The notes beneath the pieces were generated by a model. It was not told the origin of the DNA. It was given only the letters and a program-made list of their open reading frames with translations, and searched no databases. Positions 24,745-35,333 of a stretch of DNA of 64,000 bases are shown here, one piece after another. The position numbers and the translations under genes were made by a program. The first letter of the stretch is position 1. The number at the start of each line of letters is the position of its first letter. Origin of the DNA: Leptasterias polaris (lineage: Eukaryota; Echinodermata; Asteroidea; Forcipulatida; Asteriidae); NCBI GenBank assembly GCA_037783415.1, contig JAZGTN010000179.1, positions 784,001 to 848,000 on the forward strand, read 5' to 3'.

Positions 24745-24768
24745 GGAGAGAGAGAGAGAGAGAGAGAG
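24745..24768. repeat. GA dinucleotide microsatellite
   Basis: About ten to eleven GA units in a row. Confidence 0.85.
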
Positions 24769-25339
24769 CTTTCATTCAGTCTGGGAGGAATAACCTTTTA
24801 AATGGAATTAATCACGGATGGAAAACAAGTATAGTCATGAGCCAGCCCGTAGTTGAATGTCAAAGTTACATGTACCAATTACAGCATATCAAAGAATTTA
24901 AAATTGCTTAGATTTGTCTGTAGTTTTTTGTTTTTGAGGATTATTTACGAAATCAAAAGTCAAAGGAAATTCTCAGTGTATTCAGTGTGTGTTATAACAG
25001 AAAAATGCAATCTGGGAACTATTGTATGGTCGGGTAGTAATGAACTCGGAGCATGCACCGTATGAAATTACCTCGACTTTTCTAATGGAATTAAAAAGTC
25101 AGATAAATTAAGATCCTTTTTTAAGAGCCTCTGTTTTGAAGGTTAAGGGTTATACTCTGTAATCTTAATGCATTCGTTTCAAAGGGATTATCAGACTGGG
25201 GAGATTCTTTTACATGTACAGTGTAAGGGGAATATGCACTGAGGGCTCGAAAGACTCTATACTGAACTGCAGAGTGGAAGTTTAGACATTATAATTAGCA
25301 ATCTCAGAATCATCCGAACAAGCTCTGCAGTGAAGTGAA

Positions 25340-25370
25340 CTGCTTCCCCCCCAACAAAAACAACAACAAC

Positions 25371-25401
<31 letters not shown>

Positions 25402-25402
25402 A
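25340..25402. repeat. CAA trinucleotide microsatellite
   Basis: A run of AAC/CAA units with a small interruption. Confidence 0.85.
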
Positions 25403-25507
25403 ACGAATACCCCAAAATGAGTACTTTGAACTATTACAAGTATAATGACATTTCAAAATGGGATACTTAAAGCTAAGCATCAAGTTTGCTTGAAGTTAAG
25501 TTCATTA

Positions 25508-25640
25508 TCACACGCACGCTCGTTGAATACAGAAATGTATAGCACGTCTGCATCCCAATACCAGCCCGGCCTTCGGCCACGTTGGACATGGTAAACAGAA
25601 GCTGTATGTTTTTCCGTATTTCACTCGCGCTTGTGTGATA
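25508..25640. repeat. Short dispersed repeat, copy 2
   Basis: Matches 10740-10895 in the blocks CTCGTTGAATACAGAAATG, CACGTCTGCATCCCA and TATTTCACTCGCGCTTG. Confidence 0.5.
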
Positions 25641-26029
25641 ACTAATTACGTTATAAAAACTGTGTATTGGGTTTGTATAGTTTTTATCTATTTATTGTTC
25701 TTGTATAGGTTTTGAGGGTTTGTTTTTGTTTTGTGTTTCGAAGTAAAAAAAAATACAGGACTTTTTCTAAGATCAACTGAAAATGAAAAGTGACTAAGCA
25801 TTTTTATAACATACATGTATAAGGATAAATTTTCCAGCTTCATGGACATTTATGCCGACACCAAACTTGTTTATATAGGTGTATTGTAATCATTTGCATC
25901 GGGACAAAAACCAAACAAACTTTTTTACCTACACTGAAGTGCGATACGATACGCACTATAAATACTCAGTACTTCCGGAGTCCTGTGGGGGTGGAAACCA
26001 AAACCCACAGGCATGACAGGCATACTACT

Positions 26030-26470
26030 TGCATGGGATTCAAATCAAACTTGACATCCTCATCGATGTTCAGCTCTTCACTCAAAGCTACATGTACTGT
26101 CCCCCCCTCAGACCTCTTGACAACCCAGACCACCTTAACAGACATCAGCCAGTGAGACAGATCGCCATCGGCTCAGAAATTGTCCCACAAGATTCTCCCC
26201 AAACACACAAACATGTAATACACCGATATCTTTTTCATGAGGACAATTACAGACTGTGGTGTACCTCATGATTTTGATTACTCATCCATTATTTAAAGCC
26301 TTGAGCGATTCCCCTCCGCTAACCACAACATCAATCACGTTTATACTGCGTTTTGGCTCACTAATTACAAGCAGGCCTGATGATGAGCTGCACAAGTTGA
26401 ATTTCATGGATGAGTTGCCGATTGACAACATGGGGACTTCATGTTTTTTTTCTTTTCTTTTCTGAGGAAA
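26030..26470 (-). pseudogene. Unidentified coding-like remnants
   Basis: Several minus-strand stretches read like protein but in different frames: PMLSIGNSSMKFNL to INVIDVVVSGGESLKAL (26465-26282), DIGVLHVCVFGENLVGQF (about 26230-26150), and VVWVVKRSEGGTVHVALSEE with ELNIDEDVKFDLNPM (about 26120-26030). They lie next to each other and could come from one gene broken by indels. I cannot name the family. They lie downstream of the last MTBP exon recognised, but I see no match to the MTBP C-terminus. Confidence 0.25.
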
Positions 26471-27323
26471 CAAAATACTGATGTTTTTTTAAACACCTCG
26501 ATGTACCTAATGGTGGATGCGGTAGAGTTACTTCTGTGGTGGAGTAGACAGGTGCCCATGGTACGCCACACAAGCACCAACGAAATGACTCTTTAATGAC
26601 TTTTTAATTGCGTTACTCTAACAATTACTTTCAAAAAACGCATAATATGCACAAGGCAAAGTGCAGAAAGTACATTGGTGAGGGCAAACTACTGCATACA
26701 CCAGAGCAACCAGCAGCAAGCATCAGAAGATACCTCTATGCACAGTCGATGGTGGTTTCCAAAAAGGAAACCAAATGAATTAAGTGCAATGAGCCAGAGA
26801 CTCTAGTGACTTATTGGTGTTAGAAAATTTGGCCCAACTAGGCTAAAAGCTCCTTAAGGTACGGTGCTGAAAGTGAAGAGAATGTTCAACGCAGAGAATT
26901 GAAAATCTTCCCAACCGAAAACATTGAAGAGACTGTAGAAGAACAAACTGAGGTTCCTATGACAAAATTGGACTTCAGTAACATCTCATACATGCGTCTA
27001 TTACATGTACATCCCATCTTGACTACTTTAACAGTCAGAGAAGGAACTTTGTAACCACAACAACAAAAAGAGTTAAAAATGGCCAAGCACACACAACTTT
27101 GTTACAGTATTTTACAGTTTCCTAACCCATGGATTGCTTAATTTTGATGAAAACAAGAAAAGGGTATAAGCTTTACATGTATATAACTTCACAGAGTTGC
27201 ATGAACTGCCAAGAGTTTTTTTGACTTCTAAAAGAGAAAACTATAAAACTGGGGGCCTTTTTCTTGCAATACTAAAAATAAAGAAAAAATCAAGTCCTGC
27301 TTGTAAACTGGGAGCCTCCTTAC

Positions 27324-27475
27324 CATCCTTGTCCTCTCTGAGCGTGAAACCTTTCTGACGTTACCGCTTGAAGATGACGTTGAAGTATCCTCAATCTTCT
27401 TCTCTGGTAAGGGTTGGCCTTCTGACGTTTCCTTCGCTGTAAGCTTCTTACGTGGTGACGTCCTTGTTGACATCT
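27324..27475 (-). CDS. MTBP: MTBP, probable exon (basic linker region)
   Basis: It follows the exon at 28278. With an acceptor at CTTACAG (exon from 27475) the split Glu codon is completed in phase, and 50 codons run to ATG at a GTAAGG donor. The text is basic and Ser-rich (MSTRTSPRKKLTAKE, TSSSSGNVRKVSRSERTRM). The end resembles the basic KESRSQKHTR segment ahead of the conserved C-terminus in vertebrate MTBP. The upstream sequence has another TRTSPRK copy, so a longer exon with a different acceptor is possible. The C-terminal Treslin-like exons that should follow were not found. Confidence 0.55.
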
Positions 27476-27659
27476 CTGTAAGCTGCTTACGCGGTGATGT
27501 TCTTGTTGGCATAATTCTAGACAAATTCAAACAGATGGGAAGACCTCTTTTTAAAAAAAAGAGTCTATTTCCAAACAAGCAATCAGTTTTTAGACTTCTT
27601 ATGCTCTAACATTCTTGTTTCTCACAATTCTAGAGAAAAATGTATCATTCATAGAAGAC

Positions 27660-27840
27660 AATCTTGGGGTGAACGAAGATTTGAATCGGCAACCTCCAGG
27701 CTTACCTGCCCGTATTTTACTAACTTAGCTATCTAGCCCCTTTGTTGGCAGTCTAACTATTTATCAATATCTTTGTTTAGGGTGTCAGTCAGAAGTCATT
27801 CAACCATACACTGCCATATAGGTAAGGATCACTCCCAGTT
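27660..27840 (-). mobile_element. tRNA-derived SINE fragment, copy 1
   Basis: On the minus strand there is a tRNA-like head (CTAGATAGCTAAGTTAG... with a CCGATTCAAATC B-box-like word). Blocks CTATCTAGCCC, TTGTTGGC, TATCTTTGTTT and GGTGTCAGTCAGA match 36800-36960. Confidence 0.45.
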
Positions 27841-28277
27841 TACAACACGACCTGGAAGACTCTTTTTGGGGAGGCGATAAACTTATTGGTGTTTTATGCG
27901 ATAAACTTATTGGTGTTTTAAACACGGAATACAGTAATTTGAAAGGATTTTACAAATGGTTTAAAGTGCAGAAGTTATCTGTTGGTAACAGAGGCATTTG
28001 TTTTCATTTCCAAAGGTATCTTGTGCTTGTTTACAATCACTTTTGTAGCTTTGATTTTCTTTGAGACAAATATTTACTTTGTACGCAAACATTTTGTTCT
28101 AATCTTTGTTGATAAGTCTTATGTTTCCAACCTCTACAAAATAATTACAAGAAAATTATCTGAGGTAAGCCGAAAATCATGTGAATTTCTGTAGAAGATC
28201 AAGTTAATTTTACTACTTGACCCTATTTTACCATTTACTTTAGAATCTCAACCAACAGATACTTGAAACTTATGTAC

Positions 28278-28639
28278 CTTCTCTTATAGCTGCTAAGGCA
28301 GAAGCCATTTCTGGTCTCTGTCTTTTCAACCCCTTGCCTTGAATCCGTCCTGGGCTTATTTTATGCCCCTTCTCTAGCACCAGTCTACGCTGCTTCTCAG
28401 CTGACCTCTGGCCCTTTTCTGTCGACCTCTGACCCCTTGAGTTAAGTCTCGGATGAACCTTCCCCTGTTTGGTGGCAGAGGTGGGATTCGTAGCTGCAGC
28501 AGGAGGGATGGTGAGCATTGCAGGAGATGCTGCCTGCTCGGAAGAACACGTTGATGCCTTCTCGTAGCGGATGTAGCGCTGCTGCATCTTGGAGAAATGA
28601 CGATCAACCTGCTGAGACTTACGCGAGTCTAAACAATAC
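28278..28639 (-). CDS. MTBP: MTBP, exon with the YCLD...RYE motif
   Basis: The exon is 362 bp, with acceptor TTTCTCAG (one base completes a codon from 29528) and donor GTACAT. It begins YCLDSRKSQQVDRHFSK and continues MQQRYIRYEKASTC, which aligns with vertebrate MTBP (YCLDDRKAL..., RLIRYETQTTC). The rest is a basic, low-complexity linker (SRGQRSTEKGQRSAEKQRR, KRQRPEMASALAAIREG). MTBP binds Treslin (TICRR) and acts with it at replication origins; it was first described as an MDM2-binding protein. The frame is open throughout and phases agree with both neighbours. Confidence 0.85.
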
Positions 28640-29318
28640 CTGAGAAACAAAATGAATAAACAATTCTGATCAATTTGTATTAAACTCTAAGGCAAACTTC
28701 TTAACCCTTAAACAACTGAGCTTGCCTGAAGACTTGAGGCAAGTTTAATTCCAATCATAATGCAAACCATTTAAATGACAAAGTTCTTAAATGCTGAGAG
28801 TTTTTTTTTTGAAAGGCCAAAACAAAATGAGTCATTAAATCATCTTAACCAAAGGTCCCAAAATCTTGGACTTTTCTGGCTAATGGCGAGGTACAACTTG
28901 TATGTTATTTAATGAAAAAGAAAAACATTGCTTAACTTACTCATCCCTAACTGTTACAATACCAGGCCATTTTCCAATTAAAGCGCCCTTTGAAAATTAA
29001 AAATGGCATTGCCCACTCAAAGATGAAACTACATACTTGCAGTTACTTGATTTAATTATTTAATTATGTTAAAACAATTAAATGAAAATGCCCTTTTCAT
29101 AAACAATGTGACAATAAATATAAACAGCAGGATTGTCCCTTATTGGTCCGCTAGCCAAATGCACCTGAAGACCTGAGGACCATTCTCTCTAAGTGGTCTG
29201 GCTGGTTGCCTCAGTGTTGAAAAGTATCCCTATTTAATAGGAATTACCAACTTGTTAAAAAAACTGACTGACTAGTGAAATGACAAGCTGACTGGTCATG
29301 CGGGCTATAGTGCTAATT

Positions 29319-29468
29319 CAAGCAGCTTGGGGTTGTATGATCCACAGGGAGTTGAGAAAGTTTGAGGAATGGTCTAAGTATGCTTGATGAACAGAGATAA
29401 TATTGTTTCAAAGTGCCTTGATCTAGCTACTTGGATATGTGCTCTATATAAGAACCAAGTATTATTAG
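29319..29468 (+). mobile_element. 5'-truncated SINE sharing the LINE tail
   Basis: Blocks CAGCTTGGGGTTG, GGGAGTTGAGAAAG, CCTTGATCTAGCTACTTGG and TGCTCTATATAAGAACC match the 3' half of the SINE at 32757-33063 (there on the minus strand). The tRNA head is missing. Confidence 0.7.
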
Positions 29469-29527
29469 AAAGGTTAAGGATAAACGCTGTATATAGCTGG
29501 CCTTTCTATGGCAGACTTTGCACTTAC

Positions 29528-29747
29528 AGGATTCCTGGGGAGCTGGTGAATTTCTGGGCCTCCTGGAATGTCACCTTCTTGAGTTGATCCCAGTCCAGAT
29601 CCGATGAGCAAACATGCCTCGATGCTGTCATCCCACTGGGTCTGGTTGCTGCTCCTACACCCACAGGGCACAGATCCGCTGTGCTGGGCAGTCCACTGGC
29701 TAGAAAGTGTTTCAGGAACTCTTTAGCGCTGAGCTTAGCCGCTGATG
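29528..29747 (-). CDS. MTBP: MTBP, exon with the AKEFLKHF motif
   Basis: The exon is 220 bp, with acceptor CCAACACAG and donor GTAAGTG. Two bases complete an Ala codon from 31721 and two are passed to 28639. It reads AKLSAKEFLKHFLASGLPS, then DWDQLKKVTFQEAQKF and SSPGI. This corresponds to the vertebrate MTBP segment LLDAKELLKYFTSDGLP followed by the region just before YCLD. The conserved order and matching phases make MTBP the best call. No stop or shift is seen in this exon. Confidence 0.87.
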
Positions 29748-30069
29748 CTGTGTTGGAATGGAAACATAGACAAGAAATGTTTTTTTAAATTAAGTTCATA
29801 AAAATGATCTCGAACGATTTATTTCTTAGTTTGTAGAAAGCAGATTAATTTTTGGGGTTGTATTTTAAATATAAGTCAAGACTTACTTTAATAGCAAAAT
29901 AATGGACAGGACTTGTGTTTGAATCCTCAATCCTTGACTCTTTTTGCAAAACTTCAACCAGCAGCCGAGTACCAAGTACTTGGATCTTCGACTATGAGTA
30001 CAAATCAAGTACAGTATTTATAAACAAAATACTGCAAAATGTCAGGTAGAAAAACGTTTACTATTCTTC

Positions 30070-30098
30070 GGGGGGGGGGGGGGGGGGGGGGAGGGGGG
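30070..30098. repeat. Long G homopolymer
   Basis: About 25 G in a row followed by AGGGGGG. It lies in an MTBP intron; its length is likely to vary or be misassembled. Confidence 0.9.
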
Positions 30099-30309
30099 AC
30101 ATCAAGCTCTGTGGAATACATCAAAGGGGATCAGAACATTTTAAAGAAACATCCATAACTGTCATTCACAACTTAGTACACTAAGCTCTTGCAAAAAGTA
30201 GGAGGCCTGATAGTTTGTAAGGGCAAGGCAATTTTTCTTTGGAACTGACATTCAAAGGGGAGAAAGTGCACAGACAGGCAACATCAACAGAGTGGGAGGA
30301 TATTAAGTT

Positions 30310-31552
30310 AAATGGTCAACCACAAAAACACTCACTAAAATCACTAGAGGGCAGTATACAAGTCTAATGGTCAGAGCTGTGTATTGAGAGAGTTGTCACA
30401 CACAGAGGCAGTTTTCTCTGATCAAGTGGTTGCTGGACACCATTTTTCGGTCCAAATGTAGCAAAACCAATTGGGCAGACTGGTGTGGCACCCTGTATTT
30501 GCTGATGGTTTTTTTTTGGACCATAAATGGGTTCTAATTGCAAGTTGTCTGAACCCTCTCAATATACAGCTCTGCTAATGGTCAACCACGGGGAAAAACA
30601 ACCCTTGCTAAAAACACAAGAGGGTTGTATAACAGTTAAATAGTCAACCACAAAAAAATCACACTGAAATCACAAGAGGGCAGTCTACTAGTCTAAAGGG
30701 CCAACCACAAAAACAAATCATTGATTAAATCACAAGAGGGCAGTATACCAGTTTAATCGTCAGGGTGCGCATCCCACTAAATTCCCATAGCATGCCGTGC
30801 AAAGTGAAAAAAAAATACTTAAAAGTCTTACAGCTTTTTACAGTAAAGGGAAAATTATCCATTGACTCTTGAACTTTTATTCTTTGCTCAATTTGATATC
30901 GGGAGTCTCGTTGAGCTATTCTCCCTCTAAATAAAAACCACCCCTACACACCAGTGTAAATTTTCAAACGTCTGAGCATCAATCTTTAAAAATGTCCCTA
31001 CACCTCTTGGCAAATAGGACCATTTTTTTCATGGCCTGTATGATCCAAAATACCTCAGGTTTGAAGTCAACCACCCCTGGTCACAATTGGGCAATTTTTT
31101 TATATTGTACCCTTTTTGGGAACTCCCCCCTGTGTAACAAAGAATATTTTGAGGGCCTACAAAATATCAATGTGGCCGACACTCTGTTTTCTACGTATTT
31201 AGTGTGGTGCACCCATCAACCACAAAAAAAAAACCCTTACTCAAGTCACAATATATACTGCGGATTTTGTGAGTGGTTGACCATTAAACTGGTGTACTGG
31301 ACTCTTATGACCTTATCAAGGATTTTTTTTTGGGGGGGGGGTTGACATTATACTAGTATACTGCCCTCTTGAATTTTAGGGATTTGTTGTGGTTGACCAT
31401 TAAACTGGTCTACCGCCCTCTAATGATTTTAGCAACGATTTTTTTCGTAGTTATACCATTAGACTGACGTATCGTCTCTTGTGATTTTAGTGAGGATTTT
31501 TGTGGCTGACTTTTAAACTGGTTTACCACCCTCTTGTACGTTGGCCCTAAAG
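30310..31552. mobile_element. Foldback-like element with tandem subrepeats in inverted arms
   Basis: The left arm (30310-30765) carries several direct ~56-bp units containing AGAGGGCAGTATACCAG, TTTAATGGTCAACCAC and an A run followed by ACTAAAATCAC. The right arm (about 31200-31552) carries the same units inverted (GTGGTTGACCATTAAACTGG, TACTGCCCTCTTG). The ~430-bp middle is unrelated. Long inverted arms made of tandem subrepeats are the hallmark of foldback elements. A separate hAT-type MITE (30372-30574) interrupts the left arm. It lies in the intron between two MTBP exons. Confidence 0.7.
30372..30574. mobile_element. hAT-type MITE with 8-bp target duplication
   Basis: It is 203 bp. The ends CAGAGCTGTGTATTGAGAG and CTCTCAATATACAGCTCTG are inverted repeats with one mismatch. 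CTAATGGT is present directly on both sides (30364-30371 and 30575-30582). An 8-bp duplication with CAG-type ends fits the hAT superfamily. Confidence 0.92.
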
Positions 31553-31720
31553 GGACATTGCATATCCAAATATGTGCGCATAAGTATGCAATGTCATGAA
31601 ATCAATCGCAAAATGTAATGAGAGTTGCGACATCGTTGGACCAGTTTTCTTTGGTCATGTGGCTGTTGGTTGTTGGATGATATCTTCAGCTGTATGGTGG
31701 GTACTCCAAGCCCTGCTCAC

Positions 31721-31828
31721 CTATAAACTTCTTTAATGCTTCTGCTTGGATGACTTCCATTTCTTCCAGTAAAGATTGCAGTTGTAGAGCTCCGTCTAAA
31801 CTTGGAATTGTACTGAATGTTGTTCTGG
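31721..31828 (-). CDS. MTBP: MTBP, short exon
   Basis: The exon has 108 bp. Taking the acceptor after CTGTGAAAAG, two bases complete an Ala codon from the exon at 34306. The frame reads RTTFSTIPSLDGALQLQSLL, then EEMEVIQAEALKKFI, to a GTGAGC donor in phase 1. The next exon (29747) continues in frame. The amphipathic text corresponds to the vertebrate MTBP stretch with the AELKSLL and FLDYF residues. A stronger-looking CAG ten bases upstream would bring in a TGA, so the weaker acceptor is needed. Confidence 0.72.
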
Positions 31829-32056
31829 CTTTTCACAGTCTGAAAGGTTTAACAAATACAATTATATATCAAATATTTGAAGACAAAGTTGTGGTCGTAG
31901 TTCCTAAGATCCATGTCTGAGTCTTTTGAAGATTGAGTTCAACTTCAGGGCTGACCAGTGGGCCATATTTAGGGCCATCCCGCCGGCAATCCTTCAATAC
32001 CATCGGTCCAATGTAGTTTGTCTTTCTTGTCTTCTACATGACCCTGGACAATAATG

Positions 32057-32400
32057 TTCTAAATATAATAATAGGTGGCTTCTTATATAGTGCTCCAATC
32101 CATCATGCAGTGACACTCAATGAGCTCCAACATTATTACCCCAGTCACTGATGGGCCATTTATTTCATTTCCTTAAATCATTTCAGCTTGTTAGGGAGTG
32201 TACAGCCAAATATGTAGCATGCCCAGCTGATTATACGAACCATCTCTGCCCTCACCCTGGGTGAAGAGAAGCAATCATAGATAAGTGTCTTGCTCAAGGA
32301 CACAAGTGTCATGATCGGGATTCAAACCCGTACCCTGATGACTGAGCCACCAGAATTTGAGTCCAGTGCACTAGACCGCTCGACCATGTCACGCTCTCAA
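32057..32400 (-). mobile_element. tRNA-Leu-derived SINE, full length
   Basis: On the minus strand the head has a type-II tRNA look: A box TGGTCGAGCGGTCTAG, an anticodon arm with ACTCAAA (CAA, Leu), a long variable arm and B box GGGTTTGAATCCC. The body has TGTCCTTGAGCAAGACACTT, and the 3' end has GCACTATATAAG then ATTATTAT. The tail resembles that of the LINE at 19840-19889. Confidence 0.85.
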
Positions 32401-32756
32401 GGCTGTCTTCTTCTCTTCTTGAAACATGATCAAAATATTGGAGTTTATTTCTGCCAATTTTCTGGCACAATGTGAGCCCATCACCAATCAGGCTTCTGAC
32501 TTGAAATTATTGGACCTTATGCTCCTGAGATATTCGACAAAACCAACTCTCAAAAGTTTTAAAACTCAAAATAACCGTCAAAATTACTGTTGTTTATTTG
32601 GATTGCCCAAATTGAAATAAGCCCAATATGATTGCGCACAAAATCTTTGACAAACCAATACATTTATTATTGTTTTCAATCAAACATGGCCACCTAATTG
32701 GATGGAATGTTCACTGATTGGTCGAAAACTACAGGATGGGAATGAGTTTACCCTTC

Positions 32757-33063
32757 CAATAATAATAATGATCATCATTGGTTCTTATATAGCGCACATA
32801 TCTTAGCAGCTAGATCAAGGCGCTTCATAACATTATTATCCCTGTCCATTGGGCATACTTTTAGACTATTCATCTTACTTTCTCAACTCCCTGGGGAGCA
32901 CTCAGCCCCAAGCTGCTTAAATAAGCTAAGGAGTTAATCCAACACAACAATGTCTCAGCCCTCTCAGGTTCCCATTTATGCAACTGGGTTCAGAGAAGCA
33001 ATTATGGTTAAGTGCCTTGCTCAAGGACACAAGTGTCATGACCGGGGATCAACCCCACACTCC
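32757..33063 (-). mobile_element. Same SINE family, 3' part of a copy split by an insertion
   Basis: The minus strand reads from GGGTTGATCCCCGG through GTGTCCTTGAGCAAGGCACT, GCAGCTTGGGGCTGAG and AAGCGCCTTGATCTAGCTGC to GCGCTATATAAGAACC and ATTATTATT. The tRNA head of this same copy lies 1.1 kb away at 34161-34212. Confidence 0.85.
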
Positions 33064-34166
33064 TGGGCTCGAATTACACGGCGGCCAGACGGCCAGTGCC
33101 GTCGATGCCCTTGTAACTGGCCGTGGTGCCTCTCGAAAAAATATATACCCTTTTCGATCACGGCCATAATGCCGTGCCCTTTTCCCCTGTTGGCCGTCGT
33201 GCCCTTTTCCCAGTTGGCCGTCGTGCCCTTTTAATGAAAGTTAAATATTTACTTGTTTTAGTTTTTAGCCAACAATGTATCTTGTTTAATGTATCCAGCA
33301 CAATCCGCTCAAGAGAGAGAAGTTGTAGCGTAAATTGTTTCCGTTCACGCACGCTATCGCGACCCTCAAAAGGTTGCAAACACGCACCCGTTGTAGACAA
33401 ACATCCGACGTCTTTAAACAAGGGACCAGTCTATAACAAATCCATTGACCGACAGAGGGCGCTCTGTTGTTTCTACCGCCCTCTTCTGGTGGAATTGTAG
33501 CACTGCGTGACATAAAAACCGTTTAGTGAATGAATTGCGTCCAAAACTTTTCTGGTTAAACTAAATAATTTAATAATGCTGTGAAACAAGAGCGTTTCAA
33601 GCGGACTGTTCAAGGTAAACTCGAACACTCTGCTGCCAAATGCAAGAAATTGAACTTCTTTTGGGGGTAACTTTTATATTATTTATTACTTATTTTTAAA
33701 TTTACTTAAAGAATTTGTTTTTTTTACAAATCATGTACAGTTTGCTTATGAATAAGATATGATTTATCCATTTTCATATTCATGTAAACTGTTTTATCGG
33801 GTTAACCACCCATAGGGGAACCTCTGGTAATTTTTTTTAAATTATTTATTTTTTCTTATTTAGCTGCTTCTAATCTAGCCAGAGGCTCTGGCTAATTGAT
33901 ATGACATTCTTTTTTTTCCCGGATCAAGAATTATTATCTTGGACACTTATTCAATAAAAGAGGCATGTTTAATGATTAAAGAAAGTAGTTGGTTGTATTT
34001 TGTTTAATAACTTTCATAACTTAGTGGCCTTCGTGCCTTTTTTATTTTCACATTTTGGCCTTGGTGCCCTTTCTACTGGCCTTGGTGCCCTCCAAAATTT
34101 TGAAAACTCCAAGGCCAATGTGGCCTTGCCCTAAAAAAATTGTTATTCCAGGCCTGCACTCCGATG
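33064..34166. mobile_element. 1.1-kb non-autonomous element inserted in a SINE
   Basis: CACTCC, present once in the SINE, stands on both sides (33058-33063 and 34167-34172). The outer ends (CTGGGCTCGAAT on the left, ATTCCAGGCCTG on the right) are roughly inverted. Near both ends it carries repeats of GGCCGTCGTGCCCTTTTCCC or GGCCTTGGTGCCCT. The middle is AT-rich with no transposase. The repeated words link it to the elements at 5928-6090 and 45796-46352. Confidence 0.65.
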
Positions 34167-34212
34167 ATTCAACTATCAGAACTTGAGTCCATCAGTAGAC
34201 CGCTCGGCCGCA
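34161..34212 (-). mobile_element. tRNA-like head of the split SINE
   Basis: The minus strand reads GCGGCCGAGCGGTCTACTG, then TGGACTCAAGTTCTG, the A box and CAA anticodon arm of the tRNA-Leu-derived family. It breaks off at CACTCC, where the body continues at 33063. Confidence 0.8.
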
Positions 34213-34305
34213 ACACACCACAAAAATACAATGATGTACTTTCCCTTCGGGCAAACCCTTCAGTTTAATAAACATTTAAATTGACTGGTAATCAAGAACA
34301 CCTAC

Positions 34306-34483
34306 CATCAAATGGCAGCAGGTCCTGGTACTCTGCTAGTTTAGCATGTACAACTCCACTCAGGTCATGCGGTGAGTTCATTACATGAGCAGTAACAACA
34401 TCGTTATCGAGGTCGCCTCCATGCACAAAGAGGTTGAAGAATTCCTGAGTTCAGTCTTGCAAGTTCAGGTACTGGCACTGGCA
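34306..34483 (-). CDS. MTBP: MTBP, exon with an apparent 1-nt frameshift
   Basis: The main frame (from 34444) reads EFFNLFVHGGDLDNDVVTAH, then SGVVHAKLAEYQDLLPFD, to a GTAGGT donor in phase 1. This corresponds to the vertebrate MTBP stretch YYLLLQGNGN...ATLIHS. The best acceptor (ATCTCGTTTCAG) is at 34483, and from there the frame VPVPVPELARLNS runs into EFFNLF only if one G is dropped near 34444. Otherwise a poor acceptor at ACTCAG must be used. MTBP exons for the N-terminal half were not found upstream. Confidence 0.65.
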
Positions 34484-34853
34484 CTGAAACGAGATAAGAC
34501 CAAGAATGGAAGTTAGAAACATTTGCTCAGCCCCACCGGTCTCATCTAAGACTGCTTGGATGGGCTGATGAGCTTGTACTACATGTAGTTCTTGGTCAGG
34601 ATGTAGTGATGCATGATGAGACTGATTGTACTGCTGATCTGTTGAAGTTTTGAACTTTGTGAGATTGGCAGACAATTGAGAAGGCAACTAGTCAAACCCT
34701 GCAGGACAAACTTACTGCGTTTTTTTTAGAGCCACCACCGCTTCCAAAATTATATCAATCCTGGATGAACCCATAAAACTTTTTTTTTTGAAAGCCTGGC
34801 ACTTGAATTAATCTGAAACTCTTCAATAAATTTGTTGATTTGTTTTTCCAACT

Positions 34854-35327
34854 GTGGGAGGTCTTACTGTGGAAAATTGTCGAACGCATTTAGAGGATAT
34901 TCAGAACTTAATCCTCCAACGCTTGGTAGAATTTTCTAGTGAGTTGATGACCAGCCATTTGAAACCTTTTGCATGGGTTGTGTACGATGGTACAACGATG
35001 GTACAACGATGGTACAACTGTGTAAATGAGTGTATGGTGTAGATGCATTCACCACCACATGATATCATCTTGCAGACTGGCATAGTTTATCTATCTTTGA
35101 AAACCACAGTGGACAATCAGAAAGTAGGAGGGTCTACTTTGAAAAGAGAAATTACAGCAAAAGAGTTCAAAGAATTTCATGGGGAGCTCATGACAAGTGC
35201 ATGGACTAAATGCAAACAGACTCAAAGAAACATCACCTTTTTCTTCAGACATTCACTAAAATGTCTTACAAACAATAAAAGCTTTGAATTTCCAGTTCCA
35301 TCACTTCTGGATAGTTTTTCTTTGTGA
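34854..35327 (+). pseudogene. Unidentified plus-strand reading frame with one internal stop
   Basis: One frame runs from ATG at 34854 to TGA at 35327, broken only by TAG at 35040-35042. The text looks protein-like (NCRTHLEDIQNLILQRLVEF, KREITAKEFKEFHGEL, TQRNITFFFRHSLKCL, FPVPSLLDSFSL). A small repeat (GATGGTACAAC three times near 34987-35020) lies just before the stop. I do not recognise a family; it may be a relic of a transposon gene. It lies opposite to, and upstream of, the MTBP exons. Confidence 0.35.
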
Positions 35328-35333
35328 ACTCAC

